DNA of 15,680 bases from Alcaligenaceae bacterium (GTDB taxonomy: Bacteria; Pseudomonadota; Gammaproteobacteria; Burkholderiales; Burkholderiaceae_B): assembly GCA_947380655.1 (NCBI GenBank), contig CANCRX010000067.1:1-15680 (forward strand), in the 5' to 3' direction. The notes under the pieces were generated by a model that was given only the letters and a program-made list of their open reading frames with translations, searched no databases and was not told the DNA's origin. Positions 14,889 through 15,680 of the stretch are shown here, piece after piece. The stretch's first letter is position 1. Every line of letters starts with the position of its first letter. Made by a program: the position numbers and the translations under genes.

Positions 14889-15680
14889 TTAAGCAACCGA
14901 GTGAAGTGCAGCCTTAACAGTTGCAAACATCTCGTCGATCTGGGCATCAGTCACGATCAATGGTGGCGAGAAAGCCAGAATGTCACCAGTAAAGCGAACC
15001 ATCACGCCTTTTTCAAAGCACTTGAGGAATACGTCATAAGCACGTGTGCCTGGCGCTCCATCGCGTGAATTGAGCTCAACTGCGCCCATCAATCCGAGGT
15101 TGCGGATATCTTTCACATGAGGCTCGCCGCGCAGCGCGTGGATGGCCGCCTGGAACTTTGGCGCCATCTGGTTTGCGCGCGCAAACAGGCCTTCGCGTTT
15201 ATAGATGTCCTGCGCAGCGATGCATGCGGCAGCCGCGGTGGGGTGTGCGGAGTAGGTGTAGCCGTGGAACAGCTCAATCGCATTACCAGGGCCGGCGTTG
15301 ACGATTGCGTCATGGACTTGACGGCTGGCGGCGACTGCAGACATCGGGATGGCTGCATTGTTGATCGCTTTTGCCATCGTTAGCAGATCAGGGGTTACGC
15401 CGAAGTATTCGCTGGCGGTTGCTGCACCCAGGCGACCAAAACCGGTAATGACTTCATCAAAAATCAACAGGATGCCGTGCTTGGTGCAAATGTCGCGCAA
15501 GCGTTGCAGGTAACCCTGTGGGGGAATCAGTACGCCCGTTGAGCCGGCGACGGGCTCAACGATCACAGCTGCGATGGTCGATGCATCGTGCAGAGCGACT
15601 AAGCGCTCGAGGTCATCGGCTAAATGTGCACCCCAGGCAGGCTGGCCCTGGCTATACGCCATGTTTTCAATGCTGTGGGT
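14889..15680 (-). CDS. Class III aminotransferase, omega-amino acid:pyruvate type (partial, N-terminus outside window)
   Basis: The C-terminal ~264 residues of a PLP-dependent class III aminotransferase. The reading frame stays open to the window edge: before the internal Met at 15662 it reads THSIEN, so that Met is not the start. Family features: VIVEPVAGSTGVLIPPQGYL, the PLP-contacting Asp in LIFDEVITGFGR, and the Schiff-base Lys in LTMAKAINNAAIPMSAVAAS (about 98 residues after Met 15662). FHGYTYSAHPTAAAACIAA completes the fold. The wording is closest to omega-amino acid (beta-alanine):pyruvate aminotransferases, which move an amino group from beta-alanine or similar omega-amines to pyruvate. 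It ends at TAA 14889 and converges on the TauD gene with a terminator between. Codon use appears richer in G/C than the TauD gene. Specificity is inferred from similarity only. Confidence 0.9.
   Translation of the reverse strand, partial: THSIENMAYSQGQPAWGAHLADDLERLVALHDASTIAAVIVEPVAGSTGVLIPPQGYLQRLRDICTKHGILLIFDEVITGFGRLGAATASEYFGVTPDLLTMAKAINNAAIPMSAVAASRQVHDAIVNAGPGNAIELFHGYTYSAHPTAAAACIAAQDIYKREGLFARANQMAPKFQAAIHALRGEPHVKDIRNLGLMGAVELNSRDGAPGTRAYDVFLKCFEKGVMVRFTGDILAFSPPLIVTDAQIDEMFATVKAALHSVA

Noticed and set aside
14889..15662. The Met at 15662 as the aminotransferase start
   Set aside because: The frame stays open to the window edge and the upstream residues continue the family sequence; the PLP-binding N-terminal part is simply outside the window.
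1..15680. CRISPR array, insertion sequence, prophage or toxin-antitoxin pair
   Set aside because: No regularly spaced repeats, transposase or integrase motifs, terminal inverted repeats or small paired genes were seen.

Overview
The window looks like a betaproteobacterial chromosome segment, most likely order Burkholderiales, family Alcaligenaceae. The 5S rRNA and 23S tail are of the betaproteobacterial type. There are two orphan 'Bug' (TctC-family) periplasmic binding proteins, a family strongly expanded in Bordetella and its relatives. I cannot name the genus or species from the sequence alone.

Layout. Bases 1-530 are the end of an rRNA operon on the + strand: the 23S 3' end, a 283-nt spacer with no tRNA, and a complete 5S, closed by a strong bidirectional terminator (541-573). 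Converging on it from the right is a branched-chain-amino-acid-type (HAAT) ABC transporter operon on the - strand: binding protein (LivK type), permease (LivH type), and one 826-residue polypeptide carrying the second permease and both ATPases (LivM-LivG-LivF). Divergent from this operon, on the + strand, are an isopenicillin-N-synthase-like Fe(II)/2-oxoglutarate oxygenase and then a tight group: Bug binding protein, zinc-free MDR/quinone oxidoreductase and class III (CaiB/BaiF) CoA-transferase. This reads as an uptake-plus-catabolism block for an unidentified small organic acid or amide: two binding-protein systems, an oxygenase, a CoA-activating enzyme and a reductase.

The CoA-transferase meets, with no spacer at all, a - strand pair made of a cytoplasmic gamma-glutamyltranspeptidase-family Ntn hydrolase followed by a patatin-like lipoprotein. 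Divergent from that pair is a second + strand pair, another Bug protein and a TauD/TfdA-family dioxygenase. At the right edge a - strand class III aminotransferase (omega-amino acid/beta-alanine:pyruvate type) runs out of the window, and its terminator lies just before the end of the TauD gene.

The most notable points are the triple transporter fusion with one canonical and one apparently degenerate ATP site, and the repeated pairing of an orphan Bug protein with a non-heme iron oxygenase and a hydrolase or CoA enzyme. No CRISPR array, insertion sequence, phage gene or tRNA was seen. Most genes belong to well-known families, so I regard the window as a metabolically interesting accessory region and not a clear case of an entirely new system.
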